Source: an uncultured Thermoguttaceae bacterium (lineage in GTDB: Bacteria; Planctomycetota; Planctomycetia; Pirellulales; Thermoguttaceae). Taken from it: a DNA stretch of 64,000 bases. The notes below the pieces were generated by a model. The model searched no databases, was not told where the DNA came from, and saw only the letters and a program-made list of their open reading frames with translations. Positions 9,294 to 18,672 of this stretch are shown piece after piece. The stretch is taken from assembly GCA_938084835.1 (NCBI GenBank), contig CALKER010000015.1, positions 47,328-111,327 on the forward strand, in the 5' to 3' direction. How positions within the stretch are numbered: position 1 is the stretch's first letter; each line of letters starts with the position of its first letter. Made by a program: the position numbers and the translations under genes.

Positions 9294-10276
9294 ACAGAGG
9301 AGGATCCGGCGGAAAGTCCGTCAGCGTCTCTTCGTGACCTTGACACGATCATGTTCCAGTGCCGCCGCCAACCACTTGAACTGACTTGACATATGGCCTG
9401 CACTTCAAAGTCGATGAGTTCTTCTAAAACCTCGCGCGCCCGTTGCGGCCGCCTTAAGGGGTTCTTAGAAAGCAATTTACGAATAAACTGTTCCAACCGC
9501 ACGGGGACATCGTTCCGAATCATCCGTAATGGCGGGACTTCAATAGTGGCGCGCAAAGAGCTGAGGTCCTCGGGACTCCCAAAAGCATAGGGCGGACCGC
9601 CGGTCAACATTTCATACATGACTACCCCCAAGCTGTACAAATCGCTACGAATATCCCCAAGCCCGCGCGAGCTCAAAAGCTCTGGGGCCAGATAAAGGGG
9701 CGTGCACCCCCACGGGCCGTTTGGGTGATCGCCTTGTTCTCCGGGCCGACGTGCAAACCCCAAATCAAGAAGCGTCACTTGTCGGCCGATCCCCACGTGC
9801 ACATTGCTGGGCTTAAGATCGCCATGCCACCAGCCCGCTTCGTCCAAAGCGACAAGCCCCTCGGCTATTTGACGGGCTATGCCCAAGGTTGTTTCAAGCG
9901 TAAGACGTCCACGTCGGATCAATTCTGGCAACGCTTGCCCAGGCAAATACGGCATCACCACGTAAGCCGCGGGCTCTCCCAAGTGCCAAGCAAGGATGGA
10001 AATGATCCGAGGGTGAACCACACACTGAGAGACCTCCACCTCGCGAGCCAAGAAAATCCGCGCGATACTTTGCTCTGCCGTGGCTTTCGGCGTCTTCAGC
10101 ACGTAACCCGGCGGGGCAGTCGCCGACTGTTGTGCGGGCCGGACCAAATAAAGCCGGAAAAGCCGCCCCTCGACGAAAATTCGCACGGGCTCCCACGCGC
10201 GGAAAAACTGCGATTCACCAATAATGGGATTGGACCGACTAAGCGCTTCCAAATTATTCACTTTATCGATTAACAT
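9272..10276 (-). CDS. Hanks-type serine/threonine protein kinase (atypical HGD and DLG motifs)
   Basis: A compact, soluble kinase. Visible motifs: YVLKTPKA with the ATP-anchoring Lys, the catalytic loop WHGDLKPSNV (HGD in place of HRD, with Asp, Lys and Asn retained), the metal-binding loop as DLG instead of DFG, APELL of the activation segment and DIRSDLYSLGVVMYEMLTGGPPY. All catalytic residues are therefore present, and activity is plausible. No transmembrane or sensor domain follows, unlike many planctomycete kinases. Start is uncertain: ATG at 10276 is preferred over an upstream TTG at 10327, neither with a good Shine-Dalgarno. It converges on and overlaps the amidohydrolase by 22 bp. Confidence 0.88.
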   Translation of the reverse strand: MLIDKVNNLEALSRSNPIIGESQFFRAWEPVRIFVEGRLFRLYLVRPAQQSATAPPGYVLKTPKATAEQSIARIFLAREVEVSQCVVHPRIISILAWHLGEPAAYVVMPYLPGQALPELIRRGRLTLETTLGIARQIAEGLVALDEAGWWHGDLKPSNVHVGIGRQVTLLDLGFARRPGEQGDHPNGPWGCTPLYLAPELLSSRGLGDIRSDLYSLGVVMYEMLTGGPPYAFGSPEDLSSLRATIEVPPLRMIRNDVPVRLEQFIRKLLSKNPLRRPQRAREVLEELIDFEVQAICQVSSSGWRRHWNMIVSRSRRDADGLSAGSSSVQVSVRP

Positions 10277-10602
10277 GGTTACGTTATTTGAAAAGAAGTT
10301 GTTAAAAAGCCTAGTTGTGCAAAGCAATTAATTTCCAAGATCACTATATATGTAACCAAAGCGATCATTCTCAAAGGCTATTTCAATCGGCGCGATCGAC
10401 CGCAAACTTGCCCTGCCCATTATCGGTCTGTTTCAACCCGCTAGCCCAACGAAAATATCCAACCGCCCGCTAAAAGGTATCGTATCGACCATACCTCCGT
10501 GTCAGCTACTCAAGCATCCACTGTGTGATAATCGAAAAGCTGAAACTCAATCGTTGTGGGTGTTTGGGCCCTAAAACCGCAAAGAAGTCGCGCTTGTGAT
10601 AA

Positions 10603-10623
10603 CCGAAAATTAAGAATTTTCGG
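10603..10623. repeat. Perfect 9-bp inverted repeat, 3-nt loop
   Basis: CCGAAAATT (10603-10611), AAG, AATTTTCGG (10615-10623). No T tract follows, so an operator or RNA hairpin is as likely as a terminator. Confidence 0.6.
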
Positions 10624-10690
10624 CAATTTGGGCCGGATTTGGCATGGTTTAGTGCGAAAGTGCAGCCGTTAACCAGTGAACAAGTGCAGT

Positions 10691-10730
10691 TTTAGAGGGA
10701 TCTATTCCCGTTTAGAGGGACGGATTCCCG
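10691..10730. repeat. 20-bp imperfect tandem repeat
   Basis: TTTAGAGGGATCTATTCCCG (10691-10710) is followed directly by TTTAGAGGGACGGATTCCCG, with 17 of 20 bases the same. Each copy contains GGGA...TCCC, so each unit is itself a short inverted repeat; the 20-bp period equals two helical turns, as in operators. Confidence 0.6.
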
Positions 10731-10821
10731 GCGCAGGCATGGCACACGAAATCGGCATTTGGCAAAAGCTTTGAGCGAAAACCCCGGGTCTGGCGTTTCG
10801 CGGTCCTTTGAGCGTATTGGT

Positions 10822-10872
10822 AAGCTGTGATGCACCAGGGCCGGGAATTAATCCCCAATGTCACAGCTTTTT
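10822..10872 (+). terminator. Terminator-like stem-loop with no gene before it
   Basis: AAGCTGTGA (10822-10830) pairs perfectly with TCACAGCTT (10861-10869), with a small internal GGG/CCC hairpin, and a run of five T (including the stem's last two) follows. No rightward gene lies upstream, so it may end a small RNA or be a structured RNA itself. Confidence 0.45.
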
Positions 10873-11464
10873 GCTCTAACTTCTGAATCTCGGACGGACC
10901 GGCCTGGCTCCTCGGGCTTCTACAGAACCTTTCAAATCTTACCCCAAAACGAACCCTATACCCCCGTTTCGCGTAACCCGATTAAGGGCTGAGATCCGAC
11001 CCTATCGAGGACCGCAAGCCGCGGGCTCGACGTGTCGCCTACTGTCAACTGATGGCCGTAGGGTTTGCATGGCTCCAGGCGCTGAGGTTTTTCTCTTATG
11101 CGACAAAGGTTCACAGATTTGAGCACGTCGGAGAATGTGAGGCCTGTTTCCGGCGCTTCCACACATTCCATTACCGGCTCGGGAGGCACGCGAAATGCCA
11201 ACTCGGCCTAGTTGCAAAATCTTAGAAGTGAAATAAAATGAGGTTTGAGGCTTGTCTTTAACATTACACCGCGGTTCCGCCCTAGTATTCGAACTACTCC
11301 TGCGCGAAGGAGCGCAAGCGCGCAGAAGCGTCAAGACAAGGAAAACCAGACTGTTGTTAGGCCCCGAGGATGAGGGTAGATTATTGCGTCCCTAAACCTG
11401 ACAAAAATGGGGACCTAGGTCGGTTGTAAATGACACAGTTAAGTACAAACGGAGGGAGGATCTA

Positions 11465-11965
11465 ATGCAGCGATCTGTATTTGGGTTTCTTCTGGTTTTT
11501 GCGGCGGCAATTCTGGTAGGATGCGGAAAGACGGGTGAAACGACCACCGGAAAACAACCCGTAGCACCACCGCCCTCCCCGAGTGTTTCGTTGAACCAGC
11601 CGGCTCCGGTGAGCACTCAGCCCGCGGCAGAAGTACCGGATTTTGGTGTGCAGGAAGAACCAGCTCAGGAAATGGCTCAAGAGCAAACTGAGGAACAACG
11701 CACCGAGCCAGAAACTGAGCTGCCGACCGTCACTCCACCTGGGGTGGTAGAACTAGCCCCACCAGCCCAGGAAGAACCAGCTATGCCCTCACAGGAGGCC
11801 GCAGAGGAAAAGCCAGCCGAAGCCCAACCAGAAGCTGCCCAGGAGGCAATGCCCGCGGGGCAGCCGGCCGAAGCAGAATCACAAGCCGCCCCGGCTGATG
11901 AGGCCGAGACACAAACCGACGAGCAACCCCAAACGCAACAATCCGAGGCAGAAGACCAAAACTGA
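11465..11965 (+). CDS. Pro/Ala/Glu/Gln-rich lipoprotein
   Basis: A 166-aa predicted lipoprotein. The signal peptide is MQRSVFGFLLVFAAAILVGCGK, with lipobox LVGC and the lipidated Cys near residue 19. The rest is low-complexity Pro, Ala, Glu and Gln, probably an extended wall-spanning or surface linker. A strong Shine-Dalgarno (GGAGGGAGG) ends about 5 bp before the ATG. No enzyme domain is visible. The gene stands alone, with about 1.2 kb of gene-free DNA before it and 1.4 kb after. Confidence 0.8.
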   Translation: MQRSVFGFLLVFAAAILVGCGKTGETTTGKQPVAPPPSPSVSLNQPAPVSTQPAAEVPDFGVQEEPAQEMAQEQTEEQRTEPETELPTVTPPGVVELAPPAQEEPAMPSQEAAEEKPAEAQPEAAQEAMPAGQPAEAESQAAPADEAETQTDEQPQTQQSEAEDQN

Positions 11966-12228
11966 GCACAAGAAGCTCATGACTGCTTGGCTTCGGAATG
12001 TTGGTCTCTGTAATGGGAAACCAGGCGATACATATCGACGGGCCCTGAAAAAGATCCGGGCGAATGGTGTTTTTGTTGGCCGTAAACCAACTGGAAGTTT
12101 TCTCGCAAACTCGTTGTCAACTCCCGGATGCGCTTCGTAGCGTGCCCCGGTTAGCAAGGGGAAATAATTTCTAATTGGATAAGGAAAACTTAGGAAGCAA
12201 GGTACATCGAATGATTTTGCCGGGTGGT

Positions 12229-12519
12229 AGTATCGGCGTTACACCACGTGTTGTGGAGTATATGCCGATACACGTTAAGAGACTCCTCAAGTTTACGAGT
12301 TACGCAAATCTGGCTGTGTAGGAGTTGTGTCTGCCTCGTGGGGTCGGAATCGGGCAGTCGGGAGTGGCAATCGTTGGGCGTGAATTCTGGTTGAAAGCCG
12401 GTTCGGAGCTTATCGGATTTTGCCACAAGTCCTAGGAGAGTTTTGGCAAACTCTTGCGGTAAGCAGTTAATCTCCGAGATCCTACCTGCGAGCAAAAACT
12501 ATCTTTGCTCGCTTTTTTT
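12229..12519 (+). ncRNA. Candidate structured non-coding RNA
   Basis: About 290 nt with at least five perfect stems in series: GTATCGGC/GCCGATAC (12230-12237 with 12264-12271, enclosing CCAC/GTGG), ACTCCT/AGGAGT (12282-12287 with 12320-12325), GTGGCAA/TTGCCAC (12364-12370 with 12420-12426), AGAGTTT/AAACTCT (12437-12443 with 12448-12454) and the terminator at 12488-12519. No ORF competes. I looked for the conserved boxes of RNase P RNA, tmRNA and SRP RNA and did not see them, so the class is unknown. The 5' end is a guess. Confidence 0.45.
12488..12519 (+). terminator. Rho-independent terminator
   Basis: GCGAGCAAA (12488-12496), seven-base loop, TTTGCTCGC (12504-12512), then seven T. The nearest rightward ORF ends 520 bp earlier (the lipoprotein), so the transcript it ends is probably the candidate RNA just upstream or a very long 3' UTR. 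Confidence 0.8.
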
Positions 12520-13352
12520 GTGCGCCGCGCAAATCGGAAAATTGCAAAAACTTAATGTGAGAGTCAGGATCCGCCCACCATCCAGAAACAATGGTGGGGC
12601 GGGTGGCCTACCGCACTGCCTGAAAGCCACTCTGGTTCTGGCTTATCTCGGGATCGCTAACCCATAAAGTGAAGCGTGAGCCGCAAAAAGCCACCTCAGG
12701 CGCCACTACCGGCTGCCCACCCCAATTCGCGAATTTGGGGTGACTCGCGATACCCCTTCAATTGAGTGGCGGGGACGTATTGCTGATTTTCGTTCATTCT
12801 CCCCATAAAAATCCCCGCAATGAGTTTACCCACCGATTTCCAAACTCGCAGAATCTTCCTACCGAGAATCTTCCCACTGACGGTTAGGAATACGTAGGAT
12901 CTAAAGAATAGGGAGGCTAGTGCACCGAGAAAACTTTCGAAGAATAGGCAATTTCCAAAAAGCATCTGGATAGAAGGCATACCAGAGTGGTAATTATGAT
13001 TTTCGCGCTCTGCATCACTCTAACACAGTTTTCGGGGTTTCAGTAAGCGGTGGGAACTTATGGATCATCGGGATATAGGACCACTTAATCTATCCAGCAC
13101 CGCCACTCTATTTCAAAACCACCAATTTTCAGGTCGCCGTGCGCCTTAAAACTGTCAAGTAGCAACGAGACAACGGGCGAATCGGAGTAAAAACAGCGTC
13201 ATTCTTAAGGTCTTCACCTCCGAGTCTCAATTTTTGTAAAGGCCTTGTACAATCTCCCAGCCCGACGCGAAAAGGTACGCCAAAGTTGAAGTACCTCTTC
13301 CCCAACGATTCGGGCAGCCGCCGAAAACGAGAAAGAATTTTCGAAACTTGCT

Positions 13353-14162
13353 ATGAACTCGCCCTGGAAAACCATATTTGAATCCGGCTTGAAATCATCC
13401 GAGCTACCCGAAGTTCGGCTGAACGAGATTTCCAATTCACCGAACGCGCATTCTTATCACTTCGCCCCTCAAAATTGCGGGGCAATATCGGAGGTGATCG
13501 AGGCCTTTCCCGAGCTAGCAAAATTTGTAGCTGAGGTGTCAGAGGCATCTGTTAACGAAGGTCAGCTCCGTGAAAAGCTCCATCAGCTTTCAAAAGGCAT
13601 CCAATTTTGTAAGCATCTCATGCGAGGGGTAACTTCCTCTCCCCGAGCCGGGCCCGACCCGTCCCCCGATGAATCGGATGAACTAGTGGAAAAACAGCTG
13701 CACAACGCAGTTGGAAGCGATGATTCGCTCCCCCAGCGGCATCGACATCGGGCTCACTCCTTTCCGGCACCTCATTGGATAGACAAACACAACACCTGCC
13801 CCCTGAAGGAGGGCGAACCGGACCGGATCAGCACCCGCAAAAGCGCTTTCACCGTTGGTGGTATTCTCTGGATGGCAGGGGGACTGGCATTATTAAGTTG
13901 TGGCATAAGCCTCGCATTCATTTGGCAGACTCTACCGGGAACTCATTTGCTTTTGACAATTCTCTGCGTGGCAGGTGCAGGTGGGCTGGTAATTGGATGT
14001 CTCCTCTGGGCCCGAGGAGCTCGCTCCTCATTCTCTGGCGCGGAATTACGCGGCAAAAATATCACCCGTAAAGGTGTGGGCCCAGGTGTGTTCAGCTCTA
14101 CACCTGAGCTCAGCGCTGGGAAAACAACAAGAAACTCAAGCCGAGCTTACGACTCAGGCTGA
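13353..14162 (+). CDS. Hypothetical protein with two transmembrane segments
   Basis: A 269-aa protein I do not recognise. The N-terminal 110 residues are polar, with a stretch of likely helix (AFPELAKFVAEVSEASVNEGQL). Two adjacent hydrophobic segments follow around residues 170-222 (GGILWMAGGLALLSCGISLAFI and LLLTILCVAGAGGLVIGCLLW), a helical hairpin. The last 45 residues look non-native in composition, whereas the +1 frame over 14070-14230 reads as a plausible coiled coil (QQETQAELTTQAEVLL), so a frameshift near 14030-14070 (real or a sequence error) may have changed the C-terminus. No good Shine-Dalgarno. Confidence 0.55.
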   Translation: MNSPWKTIFESGLKSSELPEVRLNEISNSPNAHSYHFAPQNCGAISEVIEAFPELAKFVAEVSEASVNEGQLREKLHQLSKGIQFCKHLMRGVTSSPRAGPDPSPDESDELVEKQLHNAVGSDDSLPQRHRHRAHSFPAPHWIDKHNTCPLKEGEPDRISTRKSAFTVGGILWMAGGLALLSCGISLAFIWQTLPGTHLLLTILCVAGAGGLVIGCLLWARGARSSFSGAELRGKNITRKGVGPGVFSSTPELSAGKTTRNSSRAYDSG

Positions 14163-14387
14163 AGTATTACTAGCTAAGCAAAAAACGGCTCGGCCGGTCT
14201 TCGAGAAAAGCCTCGTATCGTTGAATGCACCATGCAAATGTGTTCATCGTTGATACTCCGCGCGACAAACATGGCGACAGTGCCGATTCGTAGAGGCGCA
14301 TCCTCGGAACCGGCAATGCTAAGGAACCCCAAGCAGTCAATCGCCACTCCAACCACAGAATTCTGAAAGCCGACGCTTCCGACTTCC

Positions 14388-16370
14388 ATGGACGGATTGC
14401 CGCAAAAAACCCACGATCCGGTCACGTTTGAAATAACAGTTCCGGTCCGAGGCAAATGGCTGGCAGAAAGCCACCGAGCGAAACGGCTTCCTGCGGTGAC
14501 CTGGCCGCTCGATATCATCCTTCTCGCGCTGGTGGTGTGGGTGATCTACGCGAGCCGCTTGGCGGAACTCCCCCTATGCGGGGAGGAACCGCGTCGGGCC
14601 GAGGTTGCCCGGGAAATGGTACTTAGCGGCGATTTCATTGTTCCGCGTCAACAGGGGCAGGTATATTGCAGCCGGCCTCCCCTGCAAAACTGGGTGATTG
14701 CCGCCTTCGCATGGTTTCGTAAAAGTTGGGACGTGTGGACAATTCGGCTTCCCAGTGTGTTGGCCACCTTCTTATTGGTGCTTGGAATTTACTGGTACGT
14801 CCGTCACAGTCTCGGCCGAGTTGCTGCCGTGGCCGCGGCAGGTTTCTACGCGACCTCGGGCCAGGTCATGGAAATAGGTGGCCTTGGGGAAACAGACGCT
14901 CTTTTTGCGCTACTTCTGGGAGGGGCGCTCCTCAGCTGGGATGCCTTCATCAACGGTGGAAAGTCCCCGGCTTGGGGAATTCTTTCCGGCATTTTGGCTG
15001 GTTTGTCCGGCCTAACAAAAGGAGCCCAAGGACCCGTGTGGTTTTCCGCCGTGGTCCTGATTTGGTCAATCCTCCAATGGTGGAAAGGAAGTTTAACCAG
15101 GCGTTATTCCGCTGCAATGGTGTCAGCGGGCCTAAGTCTCGGAGCCGTCACGGCGGCATGGACAGTTGCGTATCTTTTGGCCACCAGCCCCGAGCATGCT
15201 TGGCAAATCTGGTTTGGACAGATTCAATCCCGGCTGCAGCACCATCACTTTTGGGCTCATTTGGCTCTTCGGCCAATCGAGACCCTCGGATGTTGGTTGC
15301 CTTGGACTCCGCTGTTGGCGGTATACGTGAGTCCGCGCTATTGGAACCAGCTGGATCCCAAGCATCGGTCCCTGGCCATAAGGTGGGCACTCGCCCTCCT
15401 CGTGACCTTCCCGATGGTCTGGCTCGTCCCTGATGCCCGCAACCGCTATTTCCTTCCCTTGTATCCCGCGGCAGCCATCTTCTGTGGGCTAACGATACTT
15501 TATGTGGCACGAGGAGAAAATGCTTCGCTGGCGAAATTGTGGACTTACTTTGTGAACACGGTAGGGTTTGCCGCAGGATCTTTCGCCGGCTTTGCGATCC
15601 TGGCAATCCCCTTCGCCCACTGGTTTCCTTTCCCACTTGGTTGGGACGTCCGAACCGTTGCATTCTTGGTAGCTTTGACGGCAGGATTTTGGCTTCTGAG
15701 GGAGTACCTCGAAAATAGGAAAAACTGCGCCGAGGCTAATCGCTCACCATACCTAAGGGAGCAGGAGTTAGCGTTGACACTTCTGGCCATCATGCTTCTT
15801 GTGGGATGGAGCTTCACCAATTTCGTCTACGCCACCCGAGTGGCAGCAGCTCATGATCCTAGTCCACAGATTGCAATGATCAAACAGAGTCTTCCTCAGC
15901 CGGAAAAACTTGTGAGCTTTGGGCCTGTCTTCCACCGATTTCGCTATTATTACGGCCTTCCTATTCGTTTACTTCCTTTGCCGCAAACTGCCGACAAGAT
16001 TTCCCCCGATGTCACGTACTTTTGCGTTGAAGGCATTCTCGTTGGGCCGAGAAGAAAGCTAAACAGTGGCTCGAACTCTGTCGTTAGATCGGGTGCTTTT
16101 TCCTATCACCTTGGCAACGTAGATACCACCCGGCAGGAGCAAGTTGCCGAAGGAAGTGATCTCGTTTTCATCCTGGAAACTTCCGGTGGTAGCGTGCTCT
16201 ATGGGCCGCCGCTACCTTTCAATTGGGAGCTTGTTGCGGTGGTCCCTTGTGGGAGGAATCGCAAAGAGAAGGTCCAACCAGCCATCCTTGTGGGGAAAAT
16301 ATTACGATGTGGTACAATTGCCCACCGCGAAAAAAACCAAGGGCTCGACACCGCCGAAAAAATTCGATAG
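14388..16370 (+). CDS. ArnT-like glycosyltransferase, membrane-embedded (GT83/PMT type)
   Basis: A 660-aa polytopic membrane protein of the dolichyl-phosphate-mannose/ArnT-like family (GT-C fold), which moves sugars from polyprenyl-phosphate donors onto lipid or protein acceptors on the outer face of the membrane. Family features: the first loop has acidic residues EEPRRAEVAREM after the first TM, and VYCSRPPLQNWVIA matches the KPPL-type motif. About eleven hydrophobic segments follow up to about residue 480, then a soluble periplasmic C-terminal domain. The acceptor is unknown. The ATG at 14388 lacks a clear Shine-Dalgarno but sits right before the conserved part. Confidence 0.85.
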   Translation: MDGLPQKTHDPVTFEITVPVRGKWLAESHRAKRLPAVTWPLDIILLALVVWVIYASRLAELPLCGEEPRRAEVAREMVLSGDFIVPRQQGQVYCSRPPLQNWVIAAFAWFRKSWDVWTIRLPSVLATFLLVLGIYWYVRHSLGRVAAVAAAGFYATSGQVMEIGGLGETDALFALLLGGALLSWDAFINGGKSPAWGILSGILAGLSGLTKGAQGPVWFSAVVLIWSILQWWKGSLTRRYSAAMVSAGLSLGAVTAAWTVAYLLATSPEHAWQIWFGQIQSRLQHHHFWAHLALRPIETLGCWLPWTPLLAVYVSPRYWNQLDPKHRSLAIRWALALLVTFPMVWLVPDARNRYFLPLYPAAAIFCGLTILYVARGENASLAKLWTYFVNTVGFAAGSFAGFAILAIPFAHWFPFPLGWDVRTVAFLVALTAGFWLLREYLENRKNCAEANRSPYLREQELALTLLAIMLLVGWSFTNFVYATRVAAAHDPSPQIAMIKQSLPQPEKLVSFGPVFHRFRYYYGLPIRLLPLPQTADKISPDVTYFCVEGILVGPRRKLNSGSNSVVRSGAFSYHLGNVDTTRQEQVAEGSDLVFILETSGGSVLYGPPLPFNWELVAVVPCGRNRKEKVQPAILVGKILRCGTIAHREKNQGLDTAEKIR

Positions 16371-16621
16371 CGTCACTTAAAAGGATCGTGATCCGTAAGA
16401 AAAAAGTGGCATCAAGGAATCCTTGGGCAAGTTTGTGGACATGTGACTGGGGCAAGTAAAACTGTCGTTCGTCTGTTATGCCGATACCCTTGGAGTCACA
16501 ATCTTAGAAGTGTTTTCAAAATTGAGGACAAAGAGTGTTGAAGACGCCTAGGACGGCGAACCCCCAGAGGGGAAAGGATAAAATCGTCACTGTGAAGGTG
16601 CGAGGGGAATAGTTTCGATCT

Positions 16622-17323
16622 GTGATCCTCCTTCAGTTACCATCCGCAACGACGGCAGAAGAGCTCGCCCGCGAGATGGCTCTTCTTGACTACTTGGAGA
16701 CCGAGGGCGAAGGCCAAGAGATTCTACGCCTTTGGGAGCCCACAGATTATGCCGTGATTTTAGGGGCATCGTGTGAGGTGGAACGGGAGGTAAACAGAGA
16801 AGCTTGCGAGGCTGCCGGTATTGCTATTCTCCGCCGGCCAAGTGGAGGCTGCGCTGTGGTAGGGGGCCCGGGTTGCTTGATGTACAGTCTCTTCCTGTCT
16901 CTGGAACAACGCCCCTGGCTTCGTTTACCGGAAGATGCCCACCAATGGGTTCTTACGCGAATGGCGGAAACTTTAAACTTACTTGTCCCTGGGATTGCCC
17001 GGCGTGGTATAAGTGACTTGGCGTGGGGCGAGCGTAAGATTGCCGGCCAAAGCATTCGGCGGAAACGCCGCTCCTTGTTGTATCATGGCTCGATCCTTTA
17101 TGCCTTCCCTTTGGAGCTTATTGGCCGAGTGCTAAAAATGCCTCCGCGGCAGCCCCAATGGCGAGCTTGTCGTTCGCACACGGACTTCCTGGCCAACCTG
17201 CCCGTCAAGCGACACGATCTGGAAAGGGTCATCATTCAATGTTGGAACCCGGCGGCCACGGCCTGGGAATGGCCTGGCCTCGATCGCTATCTAAAAAGCA
17301 CAACGTTAGGAGGCTCATTATAG
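16622..17323 (+). CDS. Lipoate-protein ligase A family protein
   Basis: A 233-aa member of the biotin/lipoyl protein ligase fold. Motifs: RRPSGGCAVVGGPG (the RRxSGGG..GPG lipoyl-binding motif, near residue 75), SDLAWGERKIAGQSIRRKR with the catalytic Lys in KIAGQS, and YHGSILYAFPLE. Such proteins attach lipoate or octanoate to E2 and GcvH lysyl side chains, or move it between carriers; which reaction applies cannot be told from sequence. The second domain of E. coli LplA is missing, as in LipM/LipL types. GTG start at 16622; a GAGGGG stretch lies a little far upstream. Confidence 0.85.
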   Translation: MILLQLPSATTAEELAREMALLDYLETEGEGQEILRLWEPTDYAVILGASCEVEREVNREACEAAGIAILRRPSGGCAVVGGPGCLMYSLFLSLEQRPWLRLPEDAHQWVLTRMAETLNLLVPGIARRGISDLAWGERKIAGQSIRRKRRSLLYHGSILYAFPLELIGRVLKMPPRQPQWRACRSHTDFLANLPVKRHDLERVIIQCWNPAATAWEWPGLDRYLKSTTLGGSL

Positions 17324-17393
17324 CCTTTTTAACACATTAATCCGCTCCGCAAGCCGTAATAGAACCCCCTTCACATGGCAAGGTTCCTCCACA

Positions 17394-18518
17394 ATGGTGC
17401 GGTATACGCCAAGGACAACTTCGATCGGCAACCCAAGCCATGATTCCCACAAAGGCAAGGGGCTTTTCTGCCCAGTCTCCATCTTCGTTTTCATACTTTG
17501 CGGATTACTTGCGGGCGTGTTGACTCTCTCCGCAGAACAAAACAGGATTAGGCCGGGACCTCTCGCAGGTACCTTAGCCACTATCGTACTTTGCCTCCCG
17601 GCAAGTTGGCTTTGGATTTTGGAATTGCTTCGGTTTTCCCGCACGCCCCAGCACCATGCCGGAGGATATCAGGGGTTAAACGATGCATTAACACAAAAGC
17701 GCCGAGCCCAAGTCGGAAAGATGGCTTCGTCAACATTAGGGAACGCTCCGACACTTCGAAACACCGCACAAGGCGGGGAAGTAGGCGCTGTGTGCTTTAG
17801 GCGGGGTAAAAACGGGGCGTTTGTCCAGCAAGTTGTTTACGCTCTCCTACTTCTCGCGCCATTTGTCGCGCTCGTATCGTTTGCGTTCAAAACTCTCGGT
17901 CTTGGATTAGGACTTCTAGCTCTTGGAATCATACTTATGATTCATGCTGGGCAATATCTCGCCTACCGGTCGCGTAAGAGTTTCCCCGCACTTATCTGTT
18001 TCCACCAGGGTGGCGGGGTGATTGCCAAGTCCAACACGCCGCCTTGGGCCGTCCGAGACACATGGGGACGTTCGTTTAAAAACTACACCCAGCCTTTACA
18101 GCGCTGGTTCGTTAAACAAAGAGGCTCTGTGCGACTTCCCAGAAATTTTCAGCGGCCTTTCCGTAAACGCTTCACCCAAGAAGATCATCACGACAAACCT
18201 TCCATTCAAACGGTTCAAACAATCCTGCGGGAAAAGCTCGCCGACGGGCAGGAAAGAATCCTTGCGAAGCTTTGGGTGGAACTTGCCCCGGGCTCTCTCC
18301 AAGCGTGGGCCCATGTGCCTTTTTGTCCACCGTATGAAAACCTGCCAGAAATCACGGTCTCTCAGGTCGCAGGCCCGGAAGCGCGATTGCGACTCCTAAA
18401 AAGTTTACCCCAAGGCGCGGCGGTGGAAGTAAAGTTGCGACAACCGTCCGAGTTGACGACGCGAGTAGGCATTGTCCTTCAGGCGAAAGGAATACCTCTG
18501 CGATTGACTTCCGACTGA
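17394..18518 (+). CDS. Hypothetical membrane protein
   Basis: A 374-aa protein of unknown function. Two hydrophobic segments near the N-terminus (about residues 28-46 and 58-75), a polar loop, then a hydrophobic hairpin around 140-185 (YALLLLAPFVALVSFAF, GLGLGLLALGIILMIHAGQYL), followed by about 190 soluble residues. The C-terminal part (PEITVSQVAGPEARLRLLKSLPQGAAVEVKLRQP) looks beta-rich. It begins 70 bp after the lipoate-ligase-like gene on the same strand, so co-transcription is possible. No domain family recognised; start uncertain. Confidence 0.6.
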   Translation: MVRYTPRTTSIGNPSHDSHKGKGLFCPVSIFVFILCGLLAGVLTLSAEQNRIRPGPLAGTLATIVLCLPASWLWILELLRFSRTPQHHAGGYQGLNDALTQKRRAQVGKMASSTLGNAPTLRNTAQGGEVGAVCFRRGKNGAFVQQVVYALLLLAPFVALVSFAFKTLGLGLGLLALGIILMIHAGQYLAYRSRKSFPALICFHQGGGVIAKSNTPPWAVRDTWGRSFKNYTQPLQRWFVKQRGSVRLPRNFQRPFRKRFTQEDHHDKPSIQTVQTILREKLADGQERILAKLWVELAPGSLQAWAHVPFCPPYENLPEITVSQVAGPEARLRLLKSLPQGAAVEVKLRQPSELTTRVGIVLQAKGIPLRLTSD

Positions 18519-18672
18519 CCGCCCCTCTGATTGCATACTTCGAACCCGCCAAGCTCTGGGGAATCTCACCCGCAACAGAACGTGATTGACCCAGTGTTGG
18601 GCAAAGAACGAAAAACTTTTGCATCGAAATAAGTCAACATGTCGAAAGAAATATCGTTTCCTCCACCCAGGC

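Larger units (their letters stand above)
10277..11464. other. Long gene-free region with palindromes, tandem repeats and a terminator-like hairpin
   Basis: 1188 bp between the kinase start and the lipoprotein gene. It contains a perfect 9-bp inverted repeat at 10603-10623, a 20-bp tandem repeat at 10691-10730 and a 9-bp stem followed by a T run at 10822-10872. No ORF looks coding. A short RNA gene ending at about 10872 is possible. Confidence 0.6.
11966..13352. other. Gene-free region containing a candidate structured RNA
   Basis: 1387 bp. The stretch 12229-12519 is rich in nested stems and ends in a textbook terminator (separate entries). Near 12571-12602 CCGCCCACCAT pairs with ATGGTGGGGCGG (one bulge). 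A leftward 94-codon hydrophobic open frame at 12696-12980 has no ribosome-binding site and is not called. Confidence 0.6.

Noticed and set aside
12001..12519. tmRNA or RNase P RNA in the structured gap
   Set aside because: Looked for the tmRNA ends and tag frame and for the GAGGAAAGTCC and ACAGAAA boxes of RNase P; none found.
12696..12980. Leftward 94-codon hydrophobic frame
   Set aside because: One possible TM segment but no ribosome-binding site and no relation to neighbours; kept out for lack of support.
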